64,000 nucleotides of DNA from an uncultured Lachnospiraceae bacterium (GCA_910583895.1 CAJTYJ010000004.1:4343-68342), one strand, 5' to 3'. Positions 50,632 through 60,508 are shown, numbered from the stretch's first letter. A program made the numbers and translations. The notes: generated by a model not told the origin, from the letters alone.

Positions 50632-52524
50632 ATGAGCAAAACACAGATGCCCGGGGAGCTGCCTCCCCACAGGGATAAACGGTTTGACGGGGTGCGCGGC
50701 ACCTGGTACTGGAGGGCGAGCAAGCCGCTCCGGGTGGTGGTGCACTTTTTCCTGCGCATGAAAAATGCCTATATTCATTACGGCGGTGTGAAGGGAATGT
50801 ATAAGCGCTGGCGCCAGAAGCGGGGGGAGGCTGTCAAAAAGGTGGATTTCGGAACCAAAAGCTTTCCCGATGAGGCCAGACGCAAAGAGGAAGAACAGAC
50901 GGTTTTTTCCCGGAAAATCAAGATCAGCATTCTGGTGCCCCTCTATAATACGCCGGAAAAATTCCTGCGGGAGATGATCGATTCGGTCCAAAATCAGACT
51001 TATAAAAACTGGGAACTGTGTCTGGCAGACGGAAGCGATGAAAAGCATGAGGATGTGGGGCAGGTGTGCAGAGCTTACCAGGAAAAGGACAGCCGGATTG
51101 TCTACCAGAAGATAGAAAAAAATCTGGGCATCTCCGGCAACACCAATGTATGCTTTTCCATGGCTACCGGAGAGTTTATCGGACTTTTCGATCATGATGA
51201 TGTGATGCATCCAAGTCTTCTATATGAATGTATGAAGGAGATCTGTGAGCACGGGGCGGATTATGTCTATACGGATGAGGCCACCTTTACCTCACCTGAT
51301 CTGGATGACCTGATTGTGCTGCATTTTAAACCGGATTATTCTCCGGACAATCTGCGCGCCAACAATTATATCTGTCACTTTTCTGTTTTTGATGAGAAGC
51401 TTTTAGAGAAAACCGGTCTGTTTCGTCCGGAGTACGACGGCAGCCAGGACCACGATATGATCCTGCGGCTGACCGGGGAGGCAAAGAATATCCGCCACAT
51501 TCCGAAGATTCTTTATTACTGGAGATCTCATCCGGCTTCCGTGGCGGCAGATATCGGTGCCAAGACCTATGCCATCGATGCGGCCAGGCGGGCGGTCCAT
51601 GATCACATGAGAGATTACTATGGCGTAGAGGTAGAGGTGGAGAGCACCCGTGCCTTCCCCACCATTTTTCAGGTCCGGTATCCTATAGAAGGAAATCCGC
51701 TGATCAGCATCGTGATCCCCAACAAGGACCACGCGGCGGATTTAAGGCGGTGCATTGGTTCCATTCTGGAAAAATCCACCTGGAAAAACTACGAAGTGAT
51801 TGTGGTGGAGAATAACAGTCAGGAGCCGTCCATCCGGGATTACTACCGGGAGCTTGAAAAGGTACCCAAAGTACAGGTGGTGACCTATGAAGGGGAATTC
51901 AATTATTCGAAAATCAACAACTACGGGGCCACCTTCGCAAAAGGGGACTACCTTCTGTTTTTGAACAACGATACAGAGGTGATCACACCTGACTGGATGG
52001 AGCAGATGCTGATGTATGGTCAGCGAAAGGATGTGGGAGCCGTGGGGGCGAAGCTCTACTACGGGGACAACACGATTCAGCATGCCGGCGTGGTCATCGG
52101 TCTGGGGGCTCACAGAAGTGCGGGGCATACTCATTATAAGATGCCCAAAGAGCATCTGGGCTACATGGGACGCCTGTGTTATGCCCAGGATATGACGGCG
52201 GTGACAGCAGCCTGCCTGCTGGTGAAGAAAAAGATCTATGAGGAAGTGGGCGGGCTGGATGAGACTTTCACCATCTCCTTGAATGATGTGGACTTCTGCT
52301 TAAAGATCCGGGCAAAAGGGTATCTGAATATTTTTACTCCCTTTGCAGAGCTCTACCACTATGAATCCAAGACAAGAGGGATGGAAGAGGGCGAGAAGCT
52401 GCGCCGCTATGAGAGAGAGTGCGCGCATTTCCGGGAGAAGTGGAAAAAAGAGCTGGAGGCGGGAGACCCCTACTACAACCCGAATTTTTCACTGGATTAT
52501 TCGGATTTTACACTGCGTTTTTGA
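50632..52524 (+). CDS. Two-domain GT2 glycosyltransferase
   Basis: The 630-residue protein has two GT-A domains of family 2. The first (about 98-330) has KISILVPLYNT, GISGNTN and the metal motif DHDD (about 186). The second (about 355-600) has LISIVIPNKDHA, FNYSKINNYG, NNDTE (about 444) and a C-terminal NDVDFCLKIRAKG acceptor loop. Both look active. Such tandem enzymes add two successive sugars or extend a repeat, often with rhamnose donors. No membrane segment. It follows the methyltransferase-kinase gene by 64 bases. Confidence 0.92.
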   Translation: MSKTQMPGELPPHRDKRFDGVRGTWYWRASKPLRVVVHFFLRMKNAYIHYGGVKGMYKRWRQKRGEAVKKVDFGTKSFPDEARRKEEEQTVFSRKIKISILVPLYNTPEKFLREMIDSVQNQTYKNWELCLADGSDEKHEDVGQVCRAYQEKDSRIVYQKIEKNLGISGNTNVCFSMATGEFIGLFDHDDVMHPSLLYECMKEICEHGADYVYTDEATFTSPDLDDLIVLHFKPDYSPDNLRANNYICHFSVFDEKLLEKTGLFRPEYDGSQDHDMILRLTGEAKNIRHIPKILYYWRSHPASVAADIGAKTYAIDAARRAVHDHMRDYYGVEVEVESTRAFPTIFQVRYPIEGNPLISIVIPNKDHAADLRRCIGSILEKSTWKNYEVIVVENNSQEPSIRDYYRELEKVPKVQVVTYEGEFNYSKINNYGATFAKGDYLLFLNNDTEVITPDWMEQMLMYGQRKDVGAVGAKLYYGDNTIQHAGVVIGLGAHRSAGHTHYKMPKEHLGYMGRLCYAQDMTAVTAACLLVKKKIYEEVGGLDETFTISLNDVDFCLKIRAKGYLNIFTPFAELYHYESKTRGMEEGEKLRRYERECAHFREKWKKELEAGDPYYNPNFSLDYSDFTLRF

Positions 52525-52538
52525 TTTAGAGGAGTGCC

Positions 52539-53759
52539 ATGAAGAGAATAGAGCGGGAAAGAGTAATACGAAACGCCTACCGGAGTACGATTCTGGCGCT
52601 GACCATCTGCTGCTTTTTTCTGGGGGCCGTGCTGGTGATTCACGAGACGGCCAGAGAATATGAGGTGAAGGTGCTGGAGGAAGAGCTGGAGGCAAAAGGA
52701 GTAGTCCAAAATGACGAGGGACTGTTCTCCGGTATCCAGTTGTTTTTGCCAAAAGAGATCTATGTGGCCTCCGGTGTGACGTTGGAACTGTATAACAGCC
52801 AGATTTCTTCCATCGGAGAGCGGATTGAAAGTTATAATGTCAAGTGGACCTGTGCGGTCGGAAAAAATATGCAGCGCAAGTTCTCCATCACAGGGACTGA
52901 GGAACTGATCGGCAGTTATCCTCTGATCTTTACCGTGTTCGACGGAAACGGGGCCCAGGTGGTGAAGGCTTCCACGGAGCTTCGGATTGTTCCGGCCTTA
53001 AAAGAGCCGTTTTCTCTTCTGACTCTGGGGGACAGCCTGTCCTGTGATACGGCCACCTATGAGCGCCTGAATGAACTGACGGACAATCAGATCATCTATA
53101 TGGGCACCAGAGGCGTCGGGGGGTCTCTGACAGAAGCCAGACGGGGATTTTCTGCCGGAAATTATTTGACAGAGACCGGTTATACGGAAGAAGAACCCAC
53201 AGAGGAAGTCCACCCGTTTTATAATGAGGAGACAAAAAGTTTTGACTGGGCGTACTACAAAGAGACGACGGGTTTTGCGCCCGATGTGGTGGAGGTGTTT
53301 CTGGGCACCAACGGAATCAGTGAGGATCCGGTGGAAAACGGGGACAACATTGCCCGGATTGTGAGAAATATCCATAAGGAAGATCCGAAACTGCCCATCT
53401 ACCTGGTACATACCCTGTATCCGGCGAATCAGGATGGAATCGGTTCCTGGATCAACAAAGAGGGATACGCCCTCTATGGCGACCGCTACAAATACGAAGA
53501 GGACCAGAAAGTATTCGACCTGATGATGTATCTGGAAGAAGTGCTCAAAGAAGAAGAAAATCTGTACTTTGTCCCGGCGGGTATCTGCCACGACAGTGCT
53601 TACAACTTTGACACAAAGACAACGCCGGTCAATCCTCATTCGATGGAAACCATAGAAGTGCCTGACGATGCCATACATCCGGGAAGAGCCGGATATTTTC
53701 AGATCGCGGACTGTCTGTACAGCGTGATCTGCGGGACCAGGGGAGGATGGAAAGAGTAG
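52539..53759 (+). CDS. Membrane-anchored SGNH/GDSL hydrolase
   Basis: The 406-residue protein has one N-terminal membrane segment (TILALTICCFFLGAVLVI), an extracellular beta-rich region to about 150, and an SGNH domain. The Ser lies in LTLGDSLS (about 164), the Gly in RGVGGS, the Asn in FLGTNG and the Asp/His pair in DDAIHPG (about 377-380). SGNH proteins in glycan loci remove or transfer acetyl groups, so it probably edits acetylation of the exported glycan outside the cell. AGAGGAG precedes the ATG, 14 bases after the GT2 stop. Confidence 0.88.
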   Translation: MKRIERERVIRNAYRSTILALTICCFFLGAVLVIHETAREYEVKVLEEELEAKGVVQNDEGLFSGIQLFLPKEIYVASGVTLELYNSQISSIGERIESYNVKWTCAVGKNMQRKFSITGTEELIGSYPLIFTVFDGNGAQVVKASTELRIVPALKEPFSLLTLGDSLSCDTATYERLNELTDNQIIYMGTRGVGGSLTEARRGFSAGNYLTETGYTEEEPTEEVHPFYNEETKSFDWAYYKETTGFAPDVVEVFLGTNGISEDPVENGDNIARIVRNIHKEDPKLPIYLVHTLYPANQDGIGSWINKEGYALYGDRYKYEEDQKVFDLMMYLEEVLKEEENLYFVPAGICHDSAYNFDTKTTPVNPHSMETIEVPDDAIHPGRAGYFQIADCLYSVICGTRGGWKE

Positions 53760-53762
53760 ATT

Positions 53763-54155
53763 ATGAAAAAATTGTTGGAGCAGATCATCAAATTTGGTTT
53801 TGTCGGTTTTCTTTGTTTTTTCATCGACTATGGAATTATGGTTCTGCTGACCGAGCAGTTCAAAGTGGACTATCTGTTGTCCAGCGGAATCTCTTTTACC
53901 GTGTCCGTGGTGGTCAACTATCTCTTAAGTATTACCTTTGTATTTGAGACGGATAAAGAAAAGAATAAACTGGGCGAGTTTGTTGTATTTGTATTCTTAA
54001 GTGTGATCGGACTGGGGATCAATGAGATCTGCATGTGGATTTCGGTGGAACAGATGGGGATCCATTATATGATCTCCAAAATCGGCGCCACGGCAGTGGT
54101 CATGGTATATAATTTTATCAGCCGGAAACTATTTATAGAGAAGAAAGAACGGTAA
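53763..54155 (+). CDS. GtrA-family membrane protein
   Basis: The 130-residue protein with four membrane segments has the GtrA pattern (FGFVGFLCFFIDYGIMVLL, NYLLSITFVF, NFISRKLFIF-like ending). GtrA proteins are thought to flip polyprenyl-phosphate sugars to the outer face for glycan decoration by GT39- or GtrB-linked systems. Three bases separate it from the SGNH gene. It could supply donor for the divergent GT39-type enzyme, which is inference. Confidence 0.93.
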   Translation: MKKLLEQIIKFGFVGFLCFFIDYGIMVLLTEQFKVDYLLSSGISFTVSVVVNYLLSITFVFETDKEKNKLGEFVVFVFLSVIGLGINEICMWISVEQMGIHYMISKIGATAVVMVYNFISRKLFIEKKER

Positions 54156-54199
54156 GGACAGGAAACTGTTGCACAAAGAAGGAAAGGAGAGCGGATCAG

Positions 54200-55555
54200 A
54201 TGAAGAAAACATATCTGGCATTGCTGGGCCTGTGCCTGGGAATCGGGCTGCTTGGAGGCTGTGGGAAAAAAGAAGAGGCGCCAGAGGAAGAGACGCCCGC
54301 CGTGGAGGCGGATGATGAGGAGGAAGCGCCACCGGCTCCCGGAGAGGAGAACTGGGGGACGGCACCGGAGTATTCTGTGCCGATGATTACCACAACGCCG
54401 ATCCGCTATCTGTCTGTGAATGTGGGCGCCACGGCAGAGGAAGTCAGTCTGGTCTGGTATTCTCCTTCCGAAGAGGCAGGGCAGGTTTCCTGGACCCGGG
54501 CGGAGGATGAGAATTTTGAGGATCCCATGGTGTTCAGCGCTTCCGTGACCCCTTCGAAAGTAACTGCTGGATATTATGTCAACCGGGTAACCGTAACCGG
54601 ACTTTTACCGGAGACGGAGTATCTCTATCAGGTGGGCAATGAAGCGGCCATGTCGCCTGCCTACTACTATACCACGCCACCTTTTTCCGATACCTTCCGT
54701 TTTACGGCAGTGGGGGATATTCAGATCGGAAAACCGGTGGATGAGCTGGACTGGCAGAAGAATAACTGGCACCGGCTGCTGAATAAAGTAAAATATCATT
54801 TTCCGGACACCAGTTTTTTGGTTTCCCTTGGGGATCAGGTGAATGATTATGACGACGGGGAACAGTACAACGCGATCTTAAACCAGGGTGTGCTCTACAG
54901 CCTTTCACTGGCTCCTGTAAAAGGCAATCATGATGTGGGAGGTCCCCAGTATTCGGAGCATTTTATGCTGCCCAACCAGTCTTCCCTTGGGACCTGTGAT
55001 GATGAGGGGGACGGAGACTACTGGTTTACCCGAGGGAATGCACTTTTTATGGTGCTGGATACGATGGATGCGGCCAAGTGGGGCGAACATGAGCGCTTTA
55101 TCGAATCAGCGGTGGAGGCCAATCCGGATGCCGGATGGCGGATTGTGTTCTCGCATTTTTCACCCTACAACGGGTACGAAAGTTATCTGGAAAATGCACA
55201 GAATCTCCGGCCTTATTTTCTCTCCTTTACAGAAAAATATGACATTGATCTGGTTATGTGCGGTCATGATCATGCCTATGTGAGAACCTATTTTGTAAAG
55301 GGAGACGGAAGCTACAAGGAATATGAGAGCCCGGCGGTGAATCCGGAAGGGACCATGTATCTGACTTTAAGTTCTTCCAGCGGAAGCCTCTACCGGCGTC
55401 CGGTCTCCCAGAATGAAGCGGCAGTTTCTTCCAAACGGGATACGCCGGAGGTGACCGATGTGCAGATCACTCCGGACAGCTTAAAGGTCAGTACCTACAA
55501 CGCGGAAACCTGGGAGGTGACCGATGAATTTGAGATACAAAAGCCAGAAACCTAG
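54200..55555 (+). CDS. Secreted metallophosphoesterase lipoprotein with purple-acid-phosphatase-like N-domain
   Basis: The 451-residue protein has a lipoprotein signal (LGIGLLGGC), a Glu/Pro-rich linker, a fibronectin-like domain at about 70-165, and a calcineurin-type core: VGDIQIG, SLGDQVND, KGNHDVG, VFSHFSPY and GHDHAYVRT. All metal ligands are present. Purple acid phosphatase-like enzymes cleave phosphomonoesters or diesters outside the cell. In a locus with a kinase and a VTC polyphosphate polymerase it could trim phosphate groups on the glycan or polyphosphate. Confidence 0.92.
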   Translation: MKKTYLALLGLCLGIGLLGGCGKKEEAPEEETPAVEADDEEEAPPAPGEENWGTAPEYSVPMITTTPIRYLSVNVGATAEEVSLVWYSPSEEAGQVSWTRAEDENFEDPMVFSASVTPSKVTAGYYVNRVTVTGLLPETEYLYQVGNEAAMSPAYYYTTPPFSDTFRFTAVGDIQIGKPVDELDWQKNNWHRLLNKVKYHFPDTSFLVSLGDQVNDYDDGEQYNAILNQGVLYSLSLAPVKGNHDVGGPQYSEHFMLPNQSSLGTCDDEGDGDYWFTRGNALFMVLDTMDAAKWGEHERFIESAVEANPDAGWRIVFSHFSPYNGYESYLENAQNLRPYFLSFTEKYDIDLVMCGHDHAYVRTYFVKGDGSYKEYESPAVNPEGTMYLTLSSSSGSLYRRPVSQNEAAVSSKRDTPEVTDVQITPDSLKVSTYNAETWEVTDEFEIQKPET

Positions 55556-55624
55556 ACCGTGTGCCTGCGGGGAAGTCAGATGTGGGAAACCTGGAAGTTG
55601 CGAAGCGGAGGGGAAACTGCTATA

Positions 55625-57268
55625 ATGGGTAAAAAACTGGCGCTGATTTTCAGCGTATTGCTGTTATGCGGTTTTTCATTGTTCCGGGCAGGAGTTTCCT
55701 TTCTGGAAGAAAAGCCCAGATTTTTAATGGCCGGCTCTCTGGCAGAGCAGGTACGAAAGGCAAAGGAGCTCTCGCTTCAGTTTCAAAATCCTCTGGACAC
55801 AGAACAGCTTCGGATCTGTTTTCGGGGAGAAGAGCTGGCCTGTGACCGGCAGACCGACACCTGGTATCTGCCGGTGGATATGGACAGCGGCAGCTTTGAG
55901 GCAGGAGATTTTTCCGACCTGGAAGGACAGGCCGGGCTTTTGCCTCTTTTGGATTACACGGCGCTTGACAAGCAGGATGTGGTGGCAAAGGGGCAAAAGA
56001 TTCCTTTTCTTGCCTGGCAGGAAGAGAAGGAAGCCTGTGCTACCGTCTATGTGGTGTTCACCGGGCTTCCGGTGGTGCGGATCGATACGGCCGCCGATCT
56101 GGATGTGGACACGGTATTTGCAGGCAACGTAGTCTTCTATGAGGCCTGCGGGAAGCCGGACTGGATTATAAGCTCCGCTTTTGAAGCCCATGAGCGGGGA
56201 CAGACCACACGGGCGTTTCCCAAAAAAGGGTACCGGATGAATCTGATCAGTGTGACGGCCACCGGTGTGGTAAAAGAGAATCCAAAGCCGCTGCTTGGCA
56301 TGCGAAGATCGGATTCCTGGATCTTCTATGCGATCTATACGGACGGAACCAAAGTCCGGGACAAATTTAATATCGAACTCTGGAACGAATTTGGAGCGGA
56401 TCACACACCCTATCAGGCACATTTTGGAACCCATATGGAGTATGCGGAGCTGGTGGTCAACGGTGAGTATCGGGGCCTGTACGGAATCCTGGAACCGGTG
56501 GATACGATGCAGCTTGGGATCACCGGGCAGGATTACCTGTATAAGCGCACCGTGGGTAGAGAACTTTTGTCAGAACTTTTCGATGAGGCAGAGCCAAAGG
56601 ACTATCTGACGGTTCTGGGCATGGAGATCAAGGGAAAAGACGGATACGGAACCAGAGGCGACTGGCAGTGCTTTCAGGATTTTGTAAGGCTGTGCGAGGC
56701 GTCGGATGCAGATTTTCAGGCGGGAGCAGAAGAACTTCTGTATATGGACAATGCCGTTGACATGTGGCTGTATCTTCAGATGATATATGGGGAAGATAAT
56801 ATTTATAAAAATATGTTTTTTGCCTTTAAGAGGGAATCCGGCGGATACCGGATGTATCTGGTTCCCTGGGATGTGGACTTGTCCTGGGGCAATGTGTATA
56901 CGGACGAAGCGAAAAAACTGTATACCATTCATGATCCCAGGCGGGCGGAGGAATATCTGGAATGGCCTTTTATGGACCGGGTGCTCTCTCTGAACGCGGG
57001 GGAGATACAGAGCCTGGCAGCCAAGCGCTATCAGGAGCTTCGTCAGGGAATTTTATCCGGAGAACGGATGGAGCAGCTGCTGAATGAATGCATTCACCTG
57101 GTGCAGGATTCCGGTGCATTTGAGAGAGACGCAGCCCGGTGGCCCGACAGCCGCCACGGCGGAGAATATGACGAAATGAAAAGATTCATAAGTATACGGA
57201 TGGATTTTCTTGATAAAAATATGAAAAACATGGATGAATGGCTACAAGAAAGAGACAATATAGAGTAA
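55625..57268 (+). CDS. CotH-family kinase protein
   Basis: The 547-residue protein has an N-terminal signal anchor (LALIFSVLLLCGFSLF) and the CotH kinase fold: FPKKGYRMNL, MRRSDSWIFYAIYTDGTKVRDKF, YRGLYGILEPVD and the metal-binding LVPWDVDLSWGN (about 413-424). CotH of Bacillus phosphorylates spore coat proteins. Members outside spores often accompany VTC and DUF4956 proteins, as here. GGAGGGG precedes the ATG at 55625; the frame start at 55559 is less likely. Its location outside the membrane fits modification of surface polymers or proteins. The substrate is unknown. Confidence 0.9.
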   Translation: MGKKLALIFSVLLLCGFSLFRAGVSFLEEKPRFLMAGSLAEQVRKAKELSLQFQNPLDTEQLRICFRGEELACDRQTDTWYLPVDMDSGSFEAGDFSDLEGQAGLLPLLDYTALDKQDVVAKGQKIPFLAWQEEKEACATVYVVFTGLPVVRIDTAADLDVDTVFAGNVVFYEACGKPDWIISSAFEAHERGQTTRAFPKKGYRMNLISVTATGVVKENPKPLLGMRRSDSWIFYAIYTDGTKVRDKFNIELWNEFGADHTPYQAHFGTHMEYAELVVNGEYRGLYGILEPVDTMQLGITGQDYLYKRTVGRELLSELFDEAEPKDYLTVLGMEIKGKDGYGTRGDWQCFQDFVRLCEASDADFQAGAEELLYMDNAVDMWLYLQMIYGEDNIYKNMFFAFKRESGGYRMYLVPWDVDLSWGNVYTDEAKKLYTIHDPRRAEEYLEWPFMDRVLSLNAGEIQSLAAKRYQELRQGILSGERMEQLLNECIHLVQDSGAFERDAARWPDSRHGGEYDEMKRFISIRMDFLDKNMKNMDEWLQERDNIE

Positions 57269-57283
57269 GACAGGAGTGACAGG

Positions 57284-58000
57284 ATGGAAACCAGTGTATT
57301 TGATCCTTCTCTGCCGGAGAATCAATTCCGCCACGAGTTTAAATACCTTTGTTCCACTGGGGAGCTGAAGATGATCGAGGCGCGCCTTCGGGGACTGATG
57401 ACCCTGGACTCTCACGTGGGAGAAGAAGGGGCGTACCAGATCAGGAGCCTGTATTTTGATGATGCCTATGACAGCTGTTTAAGGGAGAACGAGGCGGGCA
57501 CGGATCCGAGAGAGAAGTTCCGGATCCGGATTTATAACCACAGCACAGAGCGTATCTCTTTGGAACTTAAAAAAAAGGTCCGGGGGAAGACGAAAAAGCT
57601 TTCCTGCCCCTTAACCGAGGAGATCTGCAGATGTCTGATGGCGGGGAAGGTTCCGGCGCTGTCTGAAGAGGCGCCTGCTCTTCTTCGCAGGCTGTGTCTT
57701 TTGATGCAGACCCGGCGGATGATGCCGAAGGTGATTGTGGAGTACAAAAGGATCCCCTATGTATATCCTCTTGGAAACGTAAGAATTACCATGGATGAGA
57801 ACATCAGTTCGTCCCGGAGAATGGATCTGTTTTTAGAAAGACAGATTCCCCTGCGGCCGATTCTGACGGCGGGGCAGCAGATTCTGGAAGTGAAATACGA
57901 CGAATACCTGCCGGATTTTCTTTACCGGACAGTACAGATTTCGAATTTAAGGCCGACTGCATTTTCCAAGTACTATCTTTGCAGGAAGTTTCATTTATAA
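57284..58000 (+). CDS. VTC-domain polyphosphate polymerase family protein
   Basis: The 238-residue protein has a CYTH/VTC tunnel fold: RHEFKYL with the ExK-type start, RSLYFDDAYDSCL, FRIRIYN, LELKKKVRGKTKKL, VEYKRIPYV, VRITMDENI and LEVKYDEYLP. The basic and acidic tunnel residues expected of VTC polymerases are in place. Yeast Vtc4 builds polyphosphate from ATP. Bacterial members are less studied. It follows CotH by 15 bases and precedes DUF4956 by 24, so the three are probably one complex. Confidence 0.92.
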   Translation: METSVFDPSLPENQFRHEFKYLCSTGELKMIEARLRGLMTLDSHVGEEGAYQIRSLYFDDAYDSCLRENEAGTDPREKFRIRIYNHSTERISLELKKKVRGKTKKLSCPLTEEICRCLMAGKVPALSEEAPALLRRLCLLMQTRRMMPKVIVEYKRIPYVYPLGNVRITMDENISSSRRMDLFLERQIPLRPILTAGQQILEVKYDEYLPDFLYRTVQISNLRPTAFSKYYLCRKFHL

Positions 58001-58024
58001 AAAAAGAAAAGGAGTTTACATAAG

Positions 58025-58699
58025 ATGGGATTTAAAGATGTGTTTAAAAAATCATTTTTAGAAGGGTTTGGCGGGATGGACATCACCACCGGGAAGATGG
58101 CCGCGACGCTGTTTGTGACGGCGCTGCTGGCGCTGTATGTGTTTATGATCTACCGTCTGGTTACCAGGAAAGTATTCTACTCCAAAAACTTTAATATTTC
58201 CCTGGCTGCCATGTCTTTGATCACCGCCGCTATCATTCTTGCCATGCAGTCCAATCTGGTGATTTCCCTTGGTATGGTGGGCGCACTGTCCATCATCCGT
58301 TTCCGTACGGCGATCAAGGATCCCATGGATCTGGTATTTTTATTCTGGTCTATCAGCATCGGCATCATCTGCGGCGCAGGGCTTTATGAGGTGGCCCTTG
58401 TGACTTCCGTGGCGGTGACAGTCTGTATCCTGGTGCTGGATCTGATTCCGGTGGCCAAAGTGCCGACCATGCTGGTGGTGAACAGTTCTTCTATGGAAAG
58501 TGAAGGAATGATCCTGGAGGTGGTGGGCAGATATGCCAAAGCCTACAAAGTAAAATCCAGAAATCTTTCCAGAGACCGCCTGGATCTGGTGGTAGAACTT
58601 CGGGTGAAGGACGAAAGCGGCCTGATCACCGAGGTGGCGAAGCTTGACGGGATTTTGTCAGCTTCCCTGATTGCCCATGACGGAGAAGTTACGTTTTAA
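58025..58699 (+). CDS. DUF4956 membrane protein
   Basis: The 224-residue protein has four membrane segments in the first 140 residues (ALYVFMIYRLV, LITAAIILAM, VGALSIIRFRTAIKDPMD, IICGAGLYEVALVTSVAVT) and a soluble C-terminal domain. SIIRFRTAIKDP is the hallmark of DUF4956. The family is repeatedly found beside VTC and CotH genes and may be the membrane platform or channel of the polyphosphate unit. AAGGAG precedes the ATG. Confidence 0.9.
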   Translation: MGFKDVFKKSFLEGFGGMDITTGKMAATLFVTALLALYVFMIYRLVTRKVFYSKNFNISLAAMSLITAAIILAMQSNLVISLGMVGALSIIRFRTAIKDPMDLVFLFWSISIGIICGAGLYEVALVTSVAVTVCILVLDLIPVAKVPTMLVVNSSSMESEGMILEVVGRYAKAYKVKSRNLSRDRLDLVVELRVKDESGLITEVAKLDGILSASLIAHDGEVTF

Positions 58700-58726
58700 A
58701 ACAAAAGCCGGAGAGATGAAGCCACT

Positions 58727-60505
58727 ATGAAAAATGTCAGTTATGCTAAGCGCGGTTATCAGTATGTAAAAAGCTATGGGATGGCGAAGCTTCGCAGGAA
58801 AGTACAGGAGCGCCTGTACCGGAATCGTCTGGAGAAAGGCTATCAGGACTGGATGATAAAGATGCGTCCGGCGGACAGTGAAAAAGAGCTGCAAAGGGCT
58901 CATCATTTTTCGCAGGAACCCCTGTTCAGCGTTGTGGTGCCGGCCTACTGCACCCCGGAGCCGTATCTGCGGGAGATGGTGGAGTCTGTCCTCTCTCAGA
59001 CGTATCAGAAGCTGGAACTCTGTCTTGCGGACGGCAGCGGAGCGGATGCGTCAGTCCAGAGGGTCATGGAGGACTATGCCCGCCAGGATGCCAGGGTGCG
59101 TTATGAAAAGCTTTCTGAAAACCGGGGAATCTCCGGCAATACCAACGCGGCGCTTGCCATGGCAGGAGGGGACTATGTGGTTCTTTTGGACCATGACGAT
59201 CTGCTGGAAGAGCATGCGCTTTTTGAGGTGGCAAAGTGGCTTTTGGAGCATCCGGACACGGAACTGCTCTATACGGATGAAGATAAAGTGACGTTTGATT
59301 CCAACACGTATTTTCAGCCGCATTTCAAGCCGGATTTTAACCTGGATCTTTTAAGGAGCAACAACTATATCTGTCATATGCTGGTGGTAAAAAGGGAACT
59401 TTTAGACCGGGCAGGGAGATACCGGCCGGAGTTTGACGGAGCACAGGATTATGATTTTATCCTGCGGTGTGCGGAGAAGGCCCGGGAAGTGGGACATATC
59501 CCGCGGGTTCTGTACCACTGGAGATGCCATGAAGCGTCCACAGCTGCCAATCCCGAGAGCAAGGCCTATGCATACGAGGCCGGGCGGCTTGCCGTCAAAG
59601 AGCATCTTTCGCGTGTGGGACTTTCCGGTGAGGTGGAGCATCTTGAGAATCCAGGATTCTACCGGGTACGCTATCAGGCGGACAAAGGAGCCAAAATCAC
59701 TCTGGTACTTCTGGATGCGCCGGACTTTTCTGCCTTTAAAAAGTTTGCAAAAGTGGTCGGAGGCAGTCAGAAAGGGGAAAATCTGGAGATTCTGCTTCTG
59801 CTGGATACACCCGAAAAAAATAAATTTATTCTGAATTTTATAAAAGAACATAGACAAATACCGATAAAAGTAGTATATTGTACTAGTGCCTGTAATAAAT
59901 TTGTAACATTTTCCAGGCTGGCGGAGAAGATGGACAGTGAGTATCTGCTCTTTTTGGAGAGCCGGATCGATAAGATCTGCAAAGATTTTTTTGAGATTTT
60001 TCTGGGAAATGCACAGCGCACGGAGGCCGGAGCTGTGGGCGGAAGGATATATGACAGCAGCCGAAGGCTTCGATACGGAGGCAAGATCCTGGGACTTCAG
60101 GGGCTTGCAGGGGATGCTTTTGCCGGGCTGCCCTTTGGTTATACCGGATATTTTCACAAAGCAGTGCTGCAGCAGAATTATCATGGCGTCTCCGGCAAAG
60201 CCATGATGGTAAAAAGAAGCCATTTCCTGAAAGCGGGAGGCTTTTCGGAAGATGTGGAAGACCGGCTGAAAGATGTGGATCTGTGTCTGAAACTGGAACG
60301 TTTAGGTCTTTTGAACATCTACGATCCGGGGATCATCCTGGTGGAGTCCAGGCAGCGGATCCGCCGGAAGAAAAAAGCCAGACGGGCGCCGGGATTTGAA
60401 AAAAAATGGAAAGAACTCCTCCGGGAACCGGACAGACATTACAACAGCAATCTTTCTCTGGAAGATACAAGCTGCCGGATCCGGGGACTGCGCCAGAGAG
60501 GTTGA
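58727..60505 (+). CDS. GT2 glycosyltransferase with degenerate second domain
   Basis: The 592-residue protein is built like the two-domain GT2 enzyme at 50632. The N-terminal domain (about 65-300) has FSVVVPAY, GISGNTN, LDHDDLLE (about 155) and looks active. The C-terminal domain (about 320-560) lacks the NNDTE metal motif. At the matching place it reads FLESRIDK (about 408), although the acceptor part RLKDVDLCLKLERLG is kept. The second domain may have become a binding or dimer module. A short A/T-rich stretch at 59815-59910 with unusual codon use marks the changed part. It follows DUF4956 by 27 bases. Confidence 0.9.
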   Translation: MKNVSYAKRGYQYVKSYGMAKLRRKVQERLYRNRLEKGYQDWMIKMRPADSEKELQRAHHFSQEPLFSVVVPAYCTPEPYLREMVESVLSQTYQKLELCLADGSGADASVQRVMEDYARQDARVRYEKLSENRGISGNTNAALAMAGGDYVVLLDHDDLLEEHALFEVAKWLLEHPDTELLYTDEDKVTFDSNTYFQPHFKPDFNLDLLRSNNYICHMLVVKRELLDRAGRYRPEFDGAQDYDFILRCAEKAREVGHIPRVLYHWRCHEASTAANPESKAYAYEAGRLAVKEHLSRVGLSGEVEHLENPGFYRVRYQADKGAKITLVLLDAPDFSAFKKFAKVVGGSQKGENLEILLLLDTPEKNKFILNFIKEHRQIPIKVVYCTSACNKFVTFSRLAEKMDSEYLLFLESRIDKICKDFFEIFLGNAQRTEAGAVGGRIYDSSRRLRYGGKILGLQGLAGDAFAGLPFGYTGYFHKAVLQQNYHGVSGKAMMVKRSHFLKAGGFSEDVEDRLKDVDLCLKLERLGLLNIYDPGIILVESRQRIRRKKKARRAPGFEKKWKELLREPDRHYNSNLSLEDTSCRIRGLRQRG

Positions 60506-60508
60506 CGC

